This document shows positions 6,950-7,726 of a DNA stretch of 7,726 nt, one piece after another; the first letter of the stretch is position 1; each line of letters opens with the position of its first letter. A program made the translations under genes and the position numbers. Location of the stretch: assembly GCA_964538675.1 (NCBI GenBank), contig CAZIGM010000069.1, forward strand, positions 1-7,726, given 5' to 3'. This stretch comes from CAZIGM01 sp964538675 (GTDB taxonomy: Bacteria; Bacillota; Bacilli; Tepidibacillales; Tepidibacillaceae). The notes below the pieces were generated by a model that was given only the letters and a program-made list of their open reading frames with translations, searched no databases and was not told the DNA's origin.

Positions 6950-6954
6950 AAATT

Positions 6955-7726
6955 TTGAATATACAAGCCAATTCACCTTTATTCTCTGCTTTAAAAGAAT
7001 ACGCAAAGAAAAACCCCTTACAATTCCATATACCTGGACATAAAAAAGGTCAAGGAATGGATAAGGAATTTAAGGAATTTGTTGGAGTTAATGCATTATC
7101 TATTGATTTAATTAATATTACTCCTTTAGATGATTTACATTCACCACATGGTATTATTAAGGAGGCTCAAGATTTAGCTGCAAAAGCATTCGGAGCAGAT
7201 TACACATTTTTTTCTGTTCAAGGTACAAGTGGCGCAATTATGACGATGATTATGTCTGTTTGTAAACCAGGAGATAAAATTATTGTACCAAGAAATGTAC
7301 ACAAATCGATTTTATCGGGAATAATTTTTGCTGGTGCAAACCCTATTTTTATTCACCCTGAGATGGATGGAAATTTAGGTATTTCTCATGGTATAACACC
7401 ACAATCAGTTAAACATGCACTAGAAGCACATCCTGATGCTAAGGCTGTTCTAGTTATTAATCCAACCTATTTTGGAATAGCAGCAAATTTACAAAAAATT
7501 GTTGATTTAGCACATGAATACAATATACCTGTTCTTGTCGATGAGGCTCATGGAGTTCATATTCATTTTCATGATAATTTGCCGCTATCAGCTATGCAAG
7601 CTGGAGCTGACTTAGCAGCCACTAGTGTGCACAAATTAGGTGGTTCTTTAACACAAAGCTCACTTCTTAATGTGAAAAAAGGGTTAGTTAATCCAAAACA
7701 TGTTCAAGCAATTATGAGTATGCTAA
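6955..7726 (+). CDS. Orn/Lys/Arg decarboxylase family protein (partial, 3' end missing)
   Basis: A PLP-dependent fold-type I decarboxylase, most likely acting on arginine, lysine or ornithine in polyamine synthesis. 257 codons are visible; Firmicutes members run about 470-490, so roughly half is present. Counting from TTG as residue 1, the features are: IPGHKKGQGM (26-35), the family's N-terminal signature; DDLHSPHG (59-66); FFSVQGTSGA (85-94), the phosphate-binding turn; NVHKS (114-118), with His116 expected to stack on PLP; VDEAHGVH (195-202), with Asp196 pairing with the PLP nitrogen; and SVHKLGGSLTQSS (224-236), with Lys227 as the Schiff-base lysine. There is no N-terminal response-regulator-like domain, unlike the large enterobacterial inducible enzymes, so it is the short Bacillus SpeA-like type. 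Substrate preference depends on missing C-terminal parts. It is divergent from korA and has its own extended -10 promoter. No frameshift is seen up to the window edge. Confidence 0.93.
   Translation, partial: MNIQANSPLFSALKEYAKKNPLQFHIPGHKKGQGMDKEFKEFVGVNALSIDLINITPLDDLHSPHGIIKEAQDLAAKAFGADYTFFSVQGTSGAIMTMIMSVCKPGDKIIVPRNVHKSILSGIIFAGANPIFIHPEMDGNLGISHGITPQSVKHALEAHPDAKAVLVINPTYFGIAANLQKIVDLAHEYNIPVLVDEAHGVHIHFHDNLPLSAMQAGADLAATSVHKLGGSLTQSSLLNVKKGLVNPKHVQAIMSML

Larger units (their letters stand above)
6788..6954. other. Divergent control region between korA and the decarboxylase gene
   Basis: This 167-base, very AT-rich gap holds the start signals for both directions. The plus-strand promoter and SD are listed separately. 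For korA no strong promoter stands out. The best guess on the minus strand is TTGGAT with TATTTA 18 bases later, close to the SD. The stretch 6863-6875 contains the palindrome TTAATTAA within a run of AATTAATTA. That could be an operator, but it is equally expected by chance in such AT-rich DNA. I see no terminator hairpin, T-box or recognisable riboswitch. Confidence 0.5.

Noticed and set aside
6944..6958. GTG/ATG mini-frame just upstream of the decarboxylase as a leader peptide gene
   Set aside because: It is only a few codons long, sits inside the SD itself and shows no regulatory codon pattern. It is mentioned only as a possible start-site effect.

Overview
The window is AT-rich and carries six protein genes. 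Five are complete and read on the minus strand. One is cut by the right edge and reads on the plus strand. The gene set suggests a low-GC Bacillota (Firmicutes) bacterium with a Gram-positive cell wall and some anaerobic or ferredoxin-based metabolism. The evidence is a LytR-CpsA-Psr (LCP) wall-polymer ligase with a short cytoplasmic tail and one membrane anchor, purine-rich Shine-Dalgarno (SD) sites, a Firmicutes-style Orn/Lys/Arg decarboxylase, and a compact two-subunit KorAB enzyme. The genus cannot be named from this sequence alone.

Layout, left to right. Positions 1-157 hold no supported protein gene. They are rich in small hairpins and look like the right end of an IS200/IS605-type element, possibly with its TnpB guide-RNA scaffold, ending near a TCAA at 142-145. 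This is a pattern-based guess. Next come LCP (158-1261), nfo for endonuclease IV (1292-2137) and typA/bipA for a translational GTPase (2153-3982). All three are on the minus strand with gaps of 15 and 30 bases, so they form a likely typA-nfo-LCP operon. The 4004-4157 gap contains a TATAAT-type promoter pointing at typA, and an intrinsic terminator that lies downstream of that promoter. The terminator may end the kor transcript, attenuate typA, or both.

korB (4158-5027) and korA (5024-6787) follow, also on the minus strand. They overlap in an ATGA and encode a 2-oxoacid:ferredoxin oxidoreductase. The 6788-6954 gap is a divergent control region. A good extended -10 promoter drives the plus-strand PLP-dependent decarboxylase, which begins at a TTG codon (6955) and runs off the window.

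Functionally there are three units: a housekeeping/stress operon (ribosome-associated GTPase, base-excision repair, envelope assembly), a central-carbon unit that oxidises a 2-oxoacid to its CoA ester with reduction of ferredoxin, and an amino-acid decarboxylase likely tied to polyamine synthesis. I saw no tRNA, rRNA, CRISPR array or clear new multi-gene system. The two points most worth checking are the left-edge element and the typA leader.
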